A DNA stretch of 64,000 bases from Bacillota bacterium (GTDB taxonomy: Bacteria; Bacillota; Clostridia; Peptostreptococcales; Anaerovoracaceae), in NCBI GenBank assembly GCA_021769295.1, contig JAETTD010000002.1, positions 1-64,000 of the forward strand, read 5' to 3'. The notes below the pieces were generated by a model. That model searched no databases, was not told the origin of the DNA, and saw only the letters and a list, made by a program, of their open reading frames with translations. Positions 51,984 to 61,389 of the stretch are shown in pieces; position 1 is the first letter of the stretch, and the number at the start of each line of letters is the position of its first letter. Both the position numbers and the translations under genes were made by a program.

Positions 51984-52204
51984 TGCCGTAAAATCTATAA
52001 TTTTTTTCAAACACGGCATTTTTGAAGGGTAAAGCGAGGCCAGATTGCCGTAAATCTTAAATTTTCCTTTAATCACGGCAGTATTGTCCCCTTACAGGGC
52101 CCAAAACTGCCGTAAATCCCCAAATATTCTTCAATTCCGGCATTTTACGGGCTGCGAGAGTGGTCCAACTGCCGTAAACGCTGAAAAATTATTATTTCTC
52201 GGCA
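51984..52204 (+). repeat. Hairpin array D: four 35-bp units
   Basis: Units at 51984-52018, 52046-52080, 52108-52142 and 52170-52204 are each 35 bp with exact 27-bp spacers. All begin TGCCGTAAA and end in CGGCA or CACGGCA. Unit 2 matches the inverted-complement of array B unit 4 at about 30 of 35 positions. The array lies between the terminator of the enoyl-CoA hydratase gene and the terminator of the flavodiiron gene, so it is outside both transcription units if termination is efficient. No ORF is supported in 51918-52268. Confidence 0.9.
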
Positions 52205-52221
52205 CTTTACCCATAGAAGAA

Positions 52222-52247
52222 AAGCGACCGGAAATTTCCGGTCGCTT
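52222..52247. terminator. Terminator after the flavodiiron gene
   Basis: AAGCGACCGGAAA and TTTCCGGTCGCTT form a perfect 13-bp palindrome with flanking T-rich (plus) and TTTTCTTC (minus) tracts. It ends the minus-strand transcript. Confidence 0.85.
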
Positions 52248-52268
52248 CCTCTCTTTTGTATGCATGTT

Positions 52269-53471
52269 CTATAAATTCATGGATTCTATTATTCTGTCTG
52301 CAAGGGCGTCCATATCTGCCATGTTGGCATCGTTGAGTGAAGATGCCATGGTTACCTGCTCATCCAGTATGGTCATCTCCTTCATTTCTTCGTCTAAGAA
52401 CCGGCGAATCAAAGAACCGGATTTTACTGCCCATGAACCGTTTTCAATGATTGCGCAGGTTCGCTTTTGAAGATTGAGAGCCTTCATATCCATAAGGAAA
52501 TTGTGCATAACCGGGTATATTCCCAAGTTATAGGTCACGGATGCAAACACTATGTTGCTGTACTTGAAGGCATCCGCAATCAAATAGGATACATGGGTGT
52601 TTGAAACGTCATGCAATGCTATATTGTTCATTCCCTTTTCGGAAAGCTTTGTCGCCAGCAGGCAGGCCGCCGCCTCGGTATTGCCGTACATTGAAGCATA
52701 TGCAATGAGTACGCCCTTTTCTTCAGGCTCATATCTGCTCCACTTGTCATATTTATCTATAAAATATCCGAAATCCTTCCGTATTACAGGTCCGTGCAAA
52801 GGACAAATCATCTTAATATCGATGGTCTGGGCTTTTTTCAGAAGGCTCTGCACATGAGGGCCGTATTTTCCTACTATATTTGTATAATATCTTCTGGCAT
52901 CATCCAGCCAATCCCTGTCGAAGTTTACTTCGTCGGCAAACAGCCTTCCGTCAAGGGCTCCGAAAGAGCCAAAGGCATCTGCTGCAAACAACACTCCGTT
53001 TAAAGTGTCAAAAGTTACCATGGCCTCAGGCCAGTGAACCATAGGAGCCTCTACGAAAACCACGTTGTGTTTTCCGAAGGATTTGCTATCGCCCTCTTTA
53101 ACTATTTCTCTTTCCCCTACGCTAAAGCCGAACTGGCTCATGAGCAAAAAGGCTTTTTCAGTGCTTATAACCTTTACATTCGGGTATCTTATGAGAACTT
53201 CCTGCATTGAAGCGGCGTGGTCAGGTTCCATGTGATTTATCACCATGTAATCCAAATCACGGCCTGCCAAAACGGCTTCCAGGTTTTCCAGGAACTGCCT
53301 GCACGCAGACCAGTCTACGGTGTCAAACAAAACGGTCTTTTCATCTAACAACACATATGAGTTATATGAAACGCCTCTCGGAATAGGATGAACATTTTCA
53401 AATAATTCAAGCCTGTGGTCATTGGCGCCTATCCAGTACAGGTCGTCTGTTACTTTTCTGTAGCAATACAT
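52269..53471 (-). CDS. Flavodiiron protein (FprA type)
   Basis: 400 residues. Reduces O2 to water and/or NO to N2O, taking electrons from rubredoxin. The N-terminal beta-lactamase-like domain has the diiron ligands in NHMEPDHAAS, later VHWPEAMVT, the AADAFGSFGAL segment and PLHGPV. The C-terminal flavodoxin domain begins near 252 with VLIAYASMYGNTEAAA, the FMN phosphate loop. It starts 22 bp after the acyl-CoA dehydrogenase/EtfA/rubredoxin fusion, so its electron donor is probably the rubredoxin module of that protein. The GGAG site overlaps the intergenic gap. Confidence 0.96.
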   Translation of the reverse strand: MYCYRKVTDDLYWIGANDHRLELFENVHPIPRGVSYNSYVLLDEKTVLFDTVDWSACRQFLENLEAVLAGRDLDYMVINHMEPDHAASMQEVLIRYPNVKVISTEKAFLLMSQFGFSVGEREIVKEGDSKSFGKHNVVFVEAPMVHWPEAMVTFDTLNGVLFAADAFGSFGALDGRLFADEVNFDRDWLDDARRYYTNIVGKYGPHVQSLLKKAQTIDIKMICPLHGPVIRKDFGYFIDKYDKWSRYEPEEKGVLIAYASMYGNTEAAACLLATKLSEKGMNNIALHDVSNTHVSYLIADAFKYSNIVFASVTYNLGIYPVMHNFLMDMKALNLQKRTCAIIENGSWAVKSGSLIRRFLDEEMKEMTILDEQVTMASSLNDANMADMDALADRIIESMNL

Positions 53472-53493
53472 ATTACACTTCTCCTTTCCGCAT

Positions 53494-55404
53494 TTAAGCC
53501 TCTATAAATTGCTCTTTGCCTTCTCCGCATTCAGGACAAGTCCAGTCTTCCGGAAGTGCATCAAAGAAGGTTACAGGATAAATTTCGTTATCAGGGTCGC
53601 CTACTTCAGGGTCGTATTCGTATCCGCATCCGCCGCAAACGTAATATTTCCAATTAGGAGCCTCTTTTACAGGAATGGCCCTCTTAACTTTTACCATAGG
53701 AGGTGCAGGTTTTTTAGGTTCGCCCGTATCAAGAGCTTTTGCCAATACCGGCAGAACTTCTTCAACCTTTCCTACTATGCCGTAATCTGCGTTTTTAAAT
53801 ATCTTTGCATTGGCGTTGCTGTTGATTGCAACAATGGTGGAAGCTTCCTTGATGCCTTTGAGGTGCTGAATTGCGCCTGAAATTCCGCAGGCTATATATA
53901 AGTTTCCTTTGAATTTCTGTCCCGACATTCCAACGTATCTGTTGAGAGGAACGTATTTCAGAGTTTCGGCAACAGGTCTTGAAGAACCTATGGCAGCGCC
54001 TGCCGCCTTTGCCAGTTCTTCTATAAGTTTCATGTTTTCTTTGCTTCCTATGCCTTTACCTGCGCTTACGACTCTTTCGGCTTCCGTAATAGGCGTGTCT
54101 ATATCAATACCCACGGTAAAATCATATCCGTCGGATTTTAAGCATTCCACAAGCTTATTTACTCTTTCCTCAACGGTACCGTCTTTAAGAATCATCTTTT
54201 TTCTTATTCCGGTTTCAGGAGCTTTTGCCGTCTTGCGTACTCCTTCAGATTGATTTTTAGGCATTTTTCCTATGATGTTGGCTGCGATTACAACTCTCTG
54301 AATTTCGTTTGTACCCTCGTATATGGTACATATCTTTGCGTCTCTGTAAGCTCTTTCAACTTCCATTCCTTTGAGGTAGCCGTTTCCTCCGAAAATCTGA
54401 AGCGCATCGTTTACCACTTCAAGACAGATATCGGAAGTATATTGCTTTGCCATGGCTGCTTCCATTGCATATGGCTCATGATTCTCTTTAAGCTCCGCAG
54501 CGCTGTATACCAGAAGTCTTGCAGTTCTCAGCTTTGTTGCCATATCAGCCAGTTTGAAAGCGATTGCCTGCTGCTGGCAGATAGGCTTGCCAAACTGCAC
54601 CCTCTCTTTTGAGTATTCAAGAGCGTGTTCATAAGCTCCCTGAGCTATTCCAAGAGCCTGAGCTGCGATACCTATTCTGCCACCGTCCAGCGTAGACATG
54701 GCAATCTTAAAGCCGTCGCCCTCCTTGCCAAGGAGGTTTTCTTTTGGAACCTTTACGTCGTTGAAAATAAGTTCCGCAGTTGCAGATGAGCGGATTCCCA
54801 TCTTGTCGTAATGGTCTCCGAAAGTAAAACCTTCGTAGCCTTTTTCTACGATGAATGCGCTTATCCCTTTCGTTCCTATATCAGGAGTTGTTACCGCAAA
54901 TATTACATATGTATCAGCTTCTCCGCCGTTGGTGATAAATATTTTACCTCCGTTGAGAATATAGTTATCACCGTCAAGAACAGCCACCGTTTCGGTTCCG
55001 CCTGCATCACTGCCGGCATTAGGCTCCGTAAGGCCAAAAGCTCCTATTTTTTCTCCCTTTGCCAAAGGTACAAGATACTTTTTCTTCTGCTCTTCCGTGC
55101 CATATGCGGCAATAGGATAGGCTCCGAGAGAAGTGTGAGCTGAAAGGATTACGCCGGCTCCTCCGTCAACTCTTGCGAGTTCTTCTACTGCTATGGCATA
55201 GCTTAATACGTCAAGCCCTGCACCGCCGTACTTCTTTTCATAAGGAATACCCATGTATCCCATTTCCCCGAGCTTTTCAACGGCATCCCTTGGAAATTGA
55301 TTTTCTTTATCCAACATAAAAGCTATGGGTTTAATTTCAGTTTCGGCAAATTCTCTTATGACTGCGCGAAGCGCTTCATGTTCTTCTGAAGTTTTATATC
55401 TCAT
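53494..55404 (-). CDS. Acyl-CoA dehydrogenase/EtfA FAD domain/rubredoxin fusion
   Basis: 636 residues in three modules. Residues 1-382 form an acyl-CoA dehydrogenase ([25 protein letters not shown], catalytic Glu in YEGTNEIQR). Residues about 435-570 match the C-terminal FAD domain of electron-transfer flavoprotein alpha ([46 protein letters not shown]) without its N-terminal domain or any EtfB. Residues 585-636 are rubredoxin with both metal pairs, CGGCGY and CPECGE. Electrons could pass FAD to FAD to Fe and on to the flavodiiron protein encoded next. A sigma-A promoter overlapped by a palindrome precedes it. Confidence 0.93.
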   Translation of the reverse strand: MRYKTSEEHEALRAVIREFAETEIKPIAFMLDKENQFPRDAVEKLGEMGYMGIPYEKKYGGAGLDVLSYAIAVEELARVDGGAGVILSAHTSLGAYPIAAYGTEEQKKKYLVPLAKGEKIGAFGLTEPNAGSDAGGTETVAVLDGDNYILNGGKIFITNGGEADTYVIFAVTTPDIGTKGISAFIVEKGYEGFTFGDHYDKMGIRSSATAELIFNDVKVPKENLLGKEGDGFKIAMSTLDGGRIGIAAQALGIAQGAYEHALEYSKERVQFGKPICQQQAIAFKLADMATKLRTARLLVYSAAELKENHEPYAMEAAMAKQYTSDICLEVVNDALQIFGGNGYLKGMEVERAYRDAKICTIYEGTNEIQRVVIAANIIGKMPKNQSEGVRKTAKAPETGIRKKMILKDGTVEERVNKLVECLKSDGYDFTVGIDIDTPITEAERVVSAGKGIGSKENMKLIEELAKAAGAAIGSSRPVAETLKYVPLNRYVGMSGQKFKGNLYIACGISGAIQHLKGIKEASTIVAINSNANAKIFKNADYGIVGKVEEVLPVLAKALDTGEPKKPAPPMVKVKRAIPVKEAPNWKYYVCGGCGYEYDPEVGDPDNEIYPVTFFDALPEDWTCPECGEGKEQFIEA

Positions 55405-55438
55405 TTTATACCTCCTATTCTACTGCCACAGTATATAT

Positions 55439-55481
55439 GACTAATTTAGTCCAGTATATCATAATAAAAAATACAGGTCAA
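55439..55481 (-). promoter_or_regulatory. Promoter overlapped by an IscR/Rrf2-type operator
   Basis: On the minus strand, -35 TTGACC (55476-55481), 17-bp spacer and -10 TATACT (55453-55458) lie upstream of the acyl-CoA dehydrogenase fusion. Two bases after the -10 box lies GACTAAATTAGTC (55439-55451), a near-perfect 13-bp palindrome that fits the core of the IscR-type motif GACTRWWWYAGTC. Transcription would start within it, so a bound protein should repress. Confidence 0.75.
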
Positions 55482-55484
55482 TGG

Positions 55485-55883
55485 TTATAATCCAAAAATT
55501 TCCGACAATTTTCTGTTTTCCATTTCGTTTTTTATGATATTTTCAAGCCTGCAGCATTCAAAATGAATTGCGCACAGGTTTTTATCCAGATTATCGCATT
55601 GATATTCCGGGCAGACACATCTGTTGACCATTTCTTCCGGCTCGATTGCACATTTTATATCCCACAAGGTCAGCTCGTCGCAGGATTTAATCAGTCTATA
55701 ACCGCCGTTTACACCTCTCTCCACTTGGACGACGCCTGCCTTCCGCAATTTTCTCAAAATTTTTCTGGCAAAATCCGCAGTAACATTCTCACTCTTTTCG
55801 ATATCCACGGCAGAACTCAGTCCCCTGCTGCTTAAATGTCTCAATATGCGCAGAGCGTAATCAAATTCTCTTGATATAATCAT
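55485..55883 (-). CDS. Rrf2 family transcriptional regulator
   Basis: 132 residues. The winged-helix part is [17 protein letters not shown] with [19 protein letters not shown] and the wing [12 protein letters not shown]. The second half is cysteine-rich ([17 protein letters not shown]), with more cysteines than the three that bind a [2Fe-2S] or [4Fe-4S] cluster in IscR and NsrR. It is a likely sensor of iron-sulfur state, O2 or NO. The palindrome and promoter of the next operon begin 4 bp after its stop, so it probably controls the acyl-CoA dehydrogenase fusion and flavodiiron genes. Confidence 0.9.
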   Translation of the reverse strand: MIISREFDYALRILRHLSSRGLSSAVDIEKSENVTADFARKILRKLRKAGVVQVERGVNGGYRLIKSCDELTLWDIKCAIEPEEMVNRCVCPEYQCDNLDKNLCAIHFECCRLENIIKNEMENRKLSEIFGL

Positions 55884-55896
55884 AAATTTACCCTTT

Positions 55897-55928
55897 ATAA
55901 AACAGCGGCTCTCCTGCCGGAGAGCCGC
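55897..55928 (-). terminator. Terminator after the membrane pyrophosphatase gene
   Basis: On the minus strand GCGGCTCTCC and GGAGAGCCGC form a perfect 10-bp stem with loop GGCA, followed by TGTTTTA. Confidence 0.85.
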
Positions 55929-55946
55929 ATCAAATTCATTGACTTA

Positions 55947-57959
55947 TTACAGCAATCCTCCGATTGATACGAACAACGGAGCAAATACTACTGCAACGAT
56001 TGTCATAAGCTTAATCAAAATATTGATTGAAGGACCGGAAGTATCCTTAAACGGATCACCAACAGTATCGCCGACAACTGCAGACTTGTGTGTTTCACTG
56101 CCCTTGCCTCCGAAGTGACCTTCTTCGATGTATTTCTTTGCATTATCCCATGCGCCGCCTGCATTAGCCATCATAATTGCCAGCAGTACGCCTGCCGATA
56201 ATGAGCCTGCCAGCATTCCGCCGAGAGCTTCACATCCCAAAATGATACCTACGGCAAGAGGAGCTATGATAGCCATGATGCCAGGCATAACCATTTCTTT
56301 AAGAGCAGCCTTTGTTGAAATATCAACGCAGTTTGCATAGTCAGGTTTTGAAGTTCCTTCCATGATTCCCTTATCTGCTCTGAACTGTCTTCTTACTTCT
56401 TCAATCATCTGGTTTGCAGCTCTGCCTACTGAATTCATGGTCATTGCCGAGAACAGGAACGGCAGCATTGCACCGATAAATACGCCGATGATTACGATAG
56501 GGTCAAGCAAGCTGATTGCTTCAAGGTTGGTAACTGCAGCATATGATGCGAACAGTGCCAGCGCTGTAAGCGCAGCTGAACCTATAGCAAAACCCTTACC
56601 TATAGCAGCGGTTGTATTACCTACAGCATCAAGCTTATCTGTGATTTCTCTTACTTCTTCAGGTAACTCTGCCATTTCTGCTATACCGCCTGCATTGTCG
56701 GAAACAGGTCCGTAAGCATCTACTGCAACGGTCATACCTGTAGTTGAAAGCATACCTACAGCGGAAAGCGCGATACCGTAAAGTCCTGCAAACTGATATG
56801 CTACAAATACGCCTACGCATATTAAGATGATTGGCCAAAGGGTTGACATCATGCCAACGCCCAAGCCGCTGATGATTGTAGTAGCAGCGCCTGTCTGTGA
56901 CTGTTCCGCAATCTTCTTAACCGACTTATAATCAGCTGAAGTATATATTTCCGTAACCTTACCTATTGCAATACCTACTACAAGTCCTGCGATAATGGCA
57001 GCTGCATAAGTATAATCTCCCAGCAGGTTCTTTGACAGGAACACTGTTGCGATTACAACGATAACACCGCTTATATAAGTACCCATGTTAAGAGCATTGG
57101 CAGGGTTTCCGCCTTCTTTTCCTCTTACGCACATGATTCCTATTACGGAAGCGATAATACCTATCGCTGCGATGATAAGAGGGAAGATTGCTGCTGTATT
57201 TGCATTGAATGTAGCAGTAGCTCCTGCTTCGTTTACTGCAACGGCAGCCAGAGTGATAGCTGAAATGATTGAACCTACATATGATTCGAACAGGTCTGAA
57301 CCCATACCTGCAACGTCACCAACGTTATCGCCTACGTTGTCTGCGATAACAGCAGGGTTTCTCGGGTCATCCTCAGGAATTCCGGCTTCTACTTTTCCTA
57401 CCAGGTCAGCACCAACGTCAGCAGCTTTGGTATAGATACCGCCGCCTACCCTTCCGAAGAGGGCCATTGATGATGCTCCAAGGCCGAATCCCGTTACGCA
57501 CTGTGTAACAGTGGCAAACTTAAGAACACAAACTATAACGCCAAGTCCGAAAAGACCCAGACCGGATACGCAAAGTCCCATAACGGCACCGCTTCTGAAA
57601 GCGATTTTCAGAGCCTTGTTCATACCGGACTCTTTTGCCGCATTGGCGGTTCTAACGTTACCGTTAGTGGCAACTTTCATTCCGAAGAATCCCGCTAATA
57701 CCGATAAAAGCGCTCCGCATACATAAAGTATAGCGGTTGTCCAGCTTTTTAATCCGAATCCGATGAGTAAGAATAATACGACAATAACGATAGCCATCGT
57801 CTTATATTCTCTCTTTAGAAATGCCATTGCACCTTCTCTGATGTAGCCGGCAATTTCTTTCATTCTGTCTGTACCTTCTTCAGCCTTTGTAATCCATGCC
57901 GCAAGACAAAATGCTACAATAAGACCGAAGACGGCTGCACATACAGCGAAAATTTTCAT
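55947..57959 (-). CDS. hppA: Membrane-bound ion-pumping pyrophosphatase
   Basis: 670 residues, about 16 membrane segments. Hydrolyses pyrophosphate to pump H+ or Na+. The substrate motif is [20 protein letters not shown]-like (here [18 protein letters not shown]), followed by [20 protein letters not shown], and [14 protein letters not shown] lies near the C terminus. The [10 protein letters not shown] segment has Ala where K+-independent enzymes have Lys, so it is probably K+-dependent; the pumped ion is not decided. The ATG at 57959 follows GGGAGG; the open frame runs seven codons further. A hairpin lies in its leader. Confidence 0.96.
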   Translation of the reverse strand: MKIFAVCAAVFGLIVAFCLAAWITKAEEGTDRMKEIAGYIREGAMAFLKREYKTMAIVIVVLFLLIGFGLKSWTTAILYVCGALLSVLAGFFGMKVATNGNVRTANAAKESGMNKALKIAFRSGAVMGLCVSGLGLFGLGVIVCVLKFATVTQCVTGFGLGASSMALFGRVGGGIYTKAADVGADLVGKVEAGIPEDDPRNPAVIADNVGDNVGDVAGMGSDLFESYVGSIISAITLAAVAVNEAGATATFNANTAAIFPLIIAAIGIIASVIGIMCVRGKEGGNPANALNMGTYISGVIVVIATVFLSKNLLGDYTYAAAIIAGLVVGIAIGKVTEIYTSADYKSVKKIAEQSQTGAATTIISGLGVGMMSTLWPIILICVGVFVAYQFAGLYGIALSAVGMLSTTGMTVAVDAYGPVSDNAGGIAEMAELPEEVREITDKLDAVGNTTAAIGKGFAIGSAALTALALFASYAAVTNLEAISLLDPIVIIGVFIGAMLPFLFSAMTMNSVGRAANQMIEEVRRQFRADKGIMEGTSKPDYANCVDISTKAALKEMVMPGIMAIIAPLAVGIILGCEALGGMLAGSLSAGVLLAIMMANAGGAWDNAKKYIEEGHFGGKGSETHKSAVVGDTVGDPFKDTSGPSINILIKLMTIVAVVFAPLFVSIGGLL

Positions 57960-57992
57960 GATTGCATACCTCCCGCTCACTTGTAACGCCGA

Positions 57993-58017
57993 ATAAGAGG
58001 CACATGGTACCTCTTAT
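57993..58017 (-). other. Hairpin in the hppA leader
   Basis: ATAAGAGG and CCTCTTAT pair perfectly over 8 bp around a 9-base loop, 34 bp before the hppA start, with no T-run. It may affect translation or separate hppA from secG. Confidence 0.45.
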
Positions 58018-58074
58018 CTCAAGTGAATATTATAAATTTAAAATAAAAACGATTTAACCGTAACCCGGTTTAAT

Positions 58075-58305
58075 CTATTCCATCATAACCAATACCACCG
58101 ACAGAACCACGAACAAAACGGCTGCCACAGTAGTAACTTTGGCTAAAATAGCTTCGTAACCTTTGCTCTTTTTCTTACCGAAGAGCTGTTCGGCACCACC
58201 TGCGATGGAGCCTGATAATCCTGCGCTGTTGCCTGACTGCAGTAAAACGCTGACAATCAATATTACGCTGGCAATTGCAAGTAAAACCATCAATAAAGTT
58301 TCCAT
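58075..58305 (-). CDS. secG: Protein-export membrane protein SecG
   Basis: 76 residues, two membrane segments joined by the conserved loop LLQSGNSAGLSGSIAGGAEQLFG. Part of the SecYEG channel. The ATG at 58305 is chosen because AGGAGG lies 6 bases upstream; an in-frame ATG two codons earlier abuts the site. It follows tpiA by 59 bp, a common neighbour relation in Firmicutes. Confidence 0.95.
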   Translation of the reverse strand: METLLMVLLAIASVILIVSVLLQSGNSAGLSGSIAGGAEQLFGKKKSKGYEAILAKVTTVAAVLFVVLSVVLVMME

Positions 58306-58364
58306 ATGCATCCTCCTAATATTTAACTCGATAAGTATACCATAATATGCCTATTAAAATCAAG

Positions 58365-59111
58365 TTAAAAGTTGACTATTTCAATAAATTTTAGAGGGTC
58401 AAGGCTCGCTCCTCCGACCAAAGCTCCGTCTATTTCTTCCATGTTCATTATTTCGGATGCATTTTCAGGTTTTACGCTTCCGCCATACTGAATCACAATT
58501 TTGTCTGCGGTTTCTTCGTCATACAATTCTTTTAAAGTCATCCTTATGCAGAAACACATCTGATTTGCCTGCTCCGGAGTTGCCGTTTTTCCCGTGCCTA
58601 TGGCCCATACAGGCTCGTATGCGACGGTAATCTTAACGGCGTCTTCATGGCATATATCTTTGAAAGCCGCCTTTATCTGGCCGGATACGATTTTCTCTTC
58701 TGCTCCTTCTTCTCTTTCCTGAAGATTTTCGCCTACGCAAACCACAGGGAGAATATCCCCTGCCAACAAAGCCTTTATTTTAAGGTTTACGGTTTCATCG
58801 GTTTCGCCGAAATACTGACGCCTTTCGGAATGACCCACCAGGCAGTATTCCACCCCTATTTCTTTTAACATGGGTACTGAAACTTCTCCGGTAAAAGCTC
58901 CTTCTTTTTCAAAGTGAACGTTTTGCGCTCCCACGCCTATGCCCGTTCCCTCAAATTGTTTCGTCAACAGAGCAAGCTGCGGAAAAGGCGCAAAGACGGC
59001 TGTCTTAACATCCGTACCATGATAAAGGGTTTTAAACTTGGCCGCAAATTCTCTCGCTTCCGCCATAGTCTTATACATCTTCCAGTTTCCTGCAATAAAA
59101 GGAATTCGCAT
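58365..59111 (-). CDS. tpiA: Triosephosphate isomerase
   Basis: 248 residues. Interconverts dihydroxyacetone phosphate and glyceraldehyde 3-phosphate. The catalytic residues are Lys in AGNWKMYKT, His in VGHSERRQYFGE and Glu in AYEPVWAIGTGKTATPEQ; the phosphate loop is QYGGSVKPEN. The start at 59111 follows GAGAGG; the open frame extends 20 codons upstream into pgk. It lies 13 bp after pgk. Confidence 0.97.
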   Translation of the reverse strand: MRIPFIAGNWKMYKTMAEAREFAAKFKTLYHGTDVKTAVFAPFPQLALLTKQFEGTGIGVGAQNVHFEKEGAFTGEVSVPMLKEIGVEYCLVGHSERRQYFGETDETVNLKIKALLAGDILPVVCVGENLQEREEGAEEKIVSGQIKAAFKDICHEDAVKITVAYEPVWAIGTGKTATPEQANQMCFCIRMTLKELYDEETADKIVIQYGGSVKPENASEIMNMEEIDGALVGGASLDPLKFIEIVNF

Positions 59112-59124
59112 TTTAATACCTCTC

Positions 59125-60309
59125 TTATTTTTCTTCCAGAACAGCAATTCCCGGAAGCTCTTTTCCCTCAAGAAATTCCAGTGATGCGCCGCCGCCTGTG
59201 GATATATGAGTCATCTTATCCGCAAGACCGAATTGCTCTACTGCGGCAGCCGAATCCCCGCCTCCGATTATGGTTACGGCCTCCGACTCGCCGAGAGCCT
59301 TTGCAATTTCCAATGTTCCTTTTGCAAAGTTTTCCATTTCAAAGACTCCCATAGGTCCATTCCACACTACGGTCTGCGCTCTTTCAATTTCTTTTTTGTA
59401 TAATTCGATGGTTTTAGGTCCTATATCCATTCCCATCATGTCTTCAGGCATATCATCGCTGTCGCATATGAGGGTCTCTGCCTCGTTTTTAAATTCCTTT
59501 GCACATAATACATCTACAGGAATCAACAGCTTGACGCCTTTTTCTTCTGCCCTTTTAAGAAGGCTCTTTGCAAGGTCGATGCTGTCCTTGTCCAAAATGG
59601 AAGTTCCTATCTCATATCCCAGAGCCTTATAGAAAGTATATGCCATTCCTCCGCCTATGATAAGGGTGTCTACCTTTTTAAGCAGATTTTCGATTACCGA
59701 AATTTTGTCTCCTACTTTGGCGCCTCCCATTATGGCTACAAAAGGTCTCTTTGGATTTTCTACCGCATTTCCGAGGAATTTCACTTCCTTCTCAATCAAA
59801 AATCCCGAGACCGCAGGCAGATAATCCGCAACGCCTGCCGTTGACGCATGGGCTCTGTGGGCGGTTCCAAAAGCGTCGTTTACGAATATGTCTGCAAGAG
59901 AAGCCAGCTCTTTTGCAAATTCCGGTCCGTTTTTGGTTTCTTCTTTTCTGAAGCGGACGTTTTCAAGGAGCATGACTTCGCCCGCCTTAAGGGAAGTAGC
60001 TTTTGCTCTCACATCATCATCTACCACCACAGGAGATTCCGCAAATATGACTTCCTTGCCCAAAAGCTCCGAAAGCCGCTTAGCAACGGGTTTCAGGGTA
60101 TACTTCATGTTCGGTTCGCCTTCAGGTCTGCCGAGATGAGACATCAAGATGACTGCTGCACCTTCTTCAATTAAATATTCAATGGTCGGAAGGGCTGCCC
60201 TGATTCTTGTGTCATCAGTGATTTCTCCCTCTTTTTGAGGTACATTGAAATCGCACCTTGCTATTATCTTTTTACCTCTTACGTCGATATCCTTTACGGT
60301 TTTTTTCAT
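59125..60309 (-). CDS. pgk: Phosphoglycerate kinase
   Basis: 394 residues. Makes ATP from 1,3-bisphosphoglycerate. Conserved motifs are [59 protein letters not shown] and the C-terminal [16 protein letters not shown] and [15 protein letters not shown]. It lies between gap (16 bp) and tpiA. Phosphoglycerate mutase and enolase genes, which often complete this operon, are not present in the window. Confidence 0.98.
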   Translation of the reverse strand: MKKTVKDIDVRGKKIIARCDFNVPQKEGEITDDTRIRAALPTIEYLIEEGAAVILMSHLGRPEGEPNMKYTLKPVAKRLSELLGKEVIFAESPVVVDDDVRAKATSLKAGEVMLLENVRFRKEETKNGPEFAKELASLADIFVNDAFGTAHRAHASTAGVADYLPAVSGFLIEKEVKFLGNAVENPKRPFVAIMGGAKVGDKISVIENLLKKVDTLIIGGGMAYTFYKALGYEIGTSILDKDSIDLAKSLLKRAEEKGVKLLIPVDVLCAKEFKNEAETLICDSDDMPEDMMGMDIGPKTIELYKKEIERAQTVVWNGPMGVFEMENFAKGTLEIAKALGESEAVTIIGGGDSAAAVEQFGLADKMTHISTGGGASLEFLEGKELPGIAVLEEK

Positions 60310-60325
60310 TTTAAAAGCCTTTCTT

Positions 60326-61339
60326 TTATTTATCTACGCTGTGCATATATTTAATCAGTTCAAGGATTTTGCTGGAGTAACCGTATTCATTGTCATAAAA
60401 AGCGATAAACTTGAAGAAATGATCATTAAGTTCGATTCCTTCTCTTGCGTCAAATATCGAAGTGCATGGGTCTCCCACAAAGTCTCCCGATACCACTTCA
60501 TCATCCACATATTCGATAACGCCCTTCATATAAGTTTCTGACGCTTCTTTTACCTTTTCGCAAATTTCCTCGTATGTAGCAGGTTTTTCCAGCACAACGT
60601 TTAAGTCAACCACTGAAACATCTGCCGTAGGAACTCTGTACGAAATTCCTGTCATCTTTCCCTTTAAGGAAGGTATAACAAGACCTACAGCCTTTGCGGC
60701 TCCGGTAGTAGACGGTATCACATTGCCGAACACGCATCTTCCCGTTCTCCAGTCTTTCATGGAACGTGCATCTACAACCTTCTGCTTTGCAGTAGCTGAG
60801 TGGATTGTAGACATAAGACCTTCTTTGATTCCCCAGTTGTCTTCTATTACCTTTGCCAAAGGCGCAAGGCAGTTGGTGGTGCACGATGCATTGGATACCA
60901 CGTGCATGTCCTTATTGTATCCTGTATGGTTTACGCCATAAACAAAGGTAGGTGTTTCTGAATCCTTTGCAGGCGCTGAAATTACTACTTTTTTTGCTCC
61001 GGCTTTTATATGGGCCATCGCCTTTTCAGTGGTGACATATGCTCCCGTTGCTTCAACTATGTATTCGGCACCGCAGTCTTTCCAAGGAATATTGGCCGCA
61101 TCCGATTCGCTGTATACAGGAACCTTTTTGCCGTCTATAACAAGACCTTTATCATAAAGCTCCAGACTTTTTGGAAATCTTCCGAAAGTCGTATCGTATT
61201 TGAGCATGTACAACAAATATTCGGGGTCTGCATTTCTCACATTGATTCCTGCAATTTCAATCTCCGGCATATCCATAGCCGCACGAATTACAACTCTTCC
61301 GATTCTTCCGAAACCGCTAATACCTACTTTAATCGCCAT
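60326..61339 (-). CDS. gap: Glyceraldehyde-3-phosphate dehydrogenase
   Basis: 337 residues. NAD-binding start [17 protein letters not shown], catalytic Cys in [17 protein letters not shown] near residue 150, His in [17 protein letters not shown], and the C-terminal [15 protein letters not shown]. The NAD type is supported by the acidic residue pattern around NVRNADPEY being replaced from the usual ND, so NADP use is not excluded. It follows rpoN by 50 bp, where many Firmicutes have cggR. Confidence 0.97.
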   Translation of the reverse strand: MAIKVGISGFGRIGRVVIRAAMDMPEIEIAGINVRNADPEYLLYMLKYDTTFGRFPKSLELYDKGLVIDGKKVPVYSESDAANIPWKDCGAEYIVEATGAYVTTEKAMAHIKAGAKKVVISAPAKDSETPTFVYGVNHTGYNKDMHVVSNASCTTNCLAPLAKVIEDNWGIKEGLMSTIHSATAKQKVVDARSMKDWRTGRCVFGNVIPSTTGAAKAVGLVIPSLKGKMTGISYRVPTADVSVVDLNVVLEKPATYEEICEKVKEASETYMKGVIEYVDDEVVSGDFVGDPCTSIFDAREGIELNDHFFKFIAFYDNEYGYSSKILELIKYMHSVDK

Positions 61340-61389
61340 TTTTTCTCCTCCTAAACTCTCATAATGACAATGTAAATTTAATTTTATAT

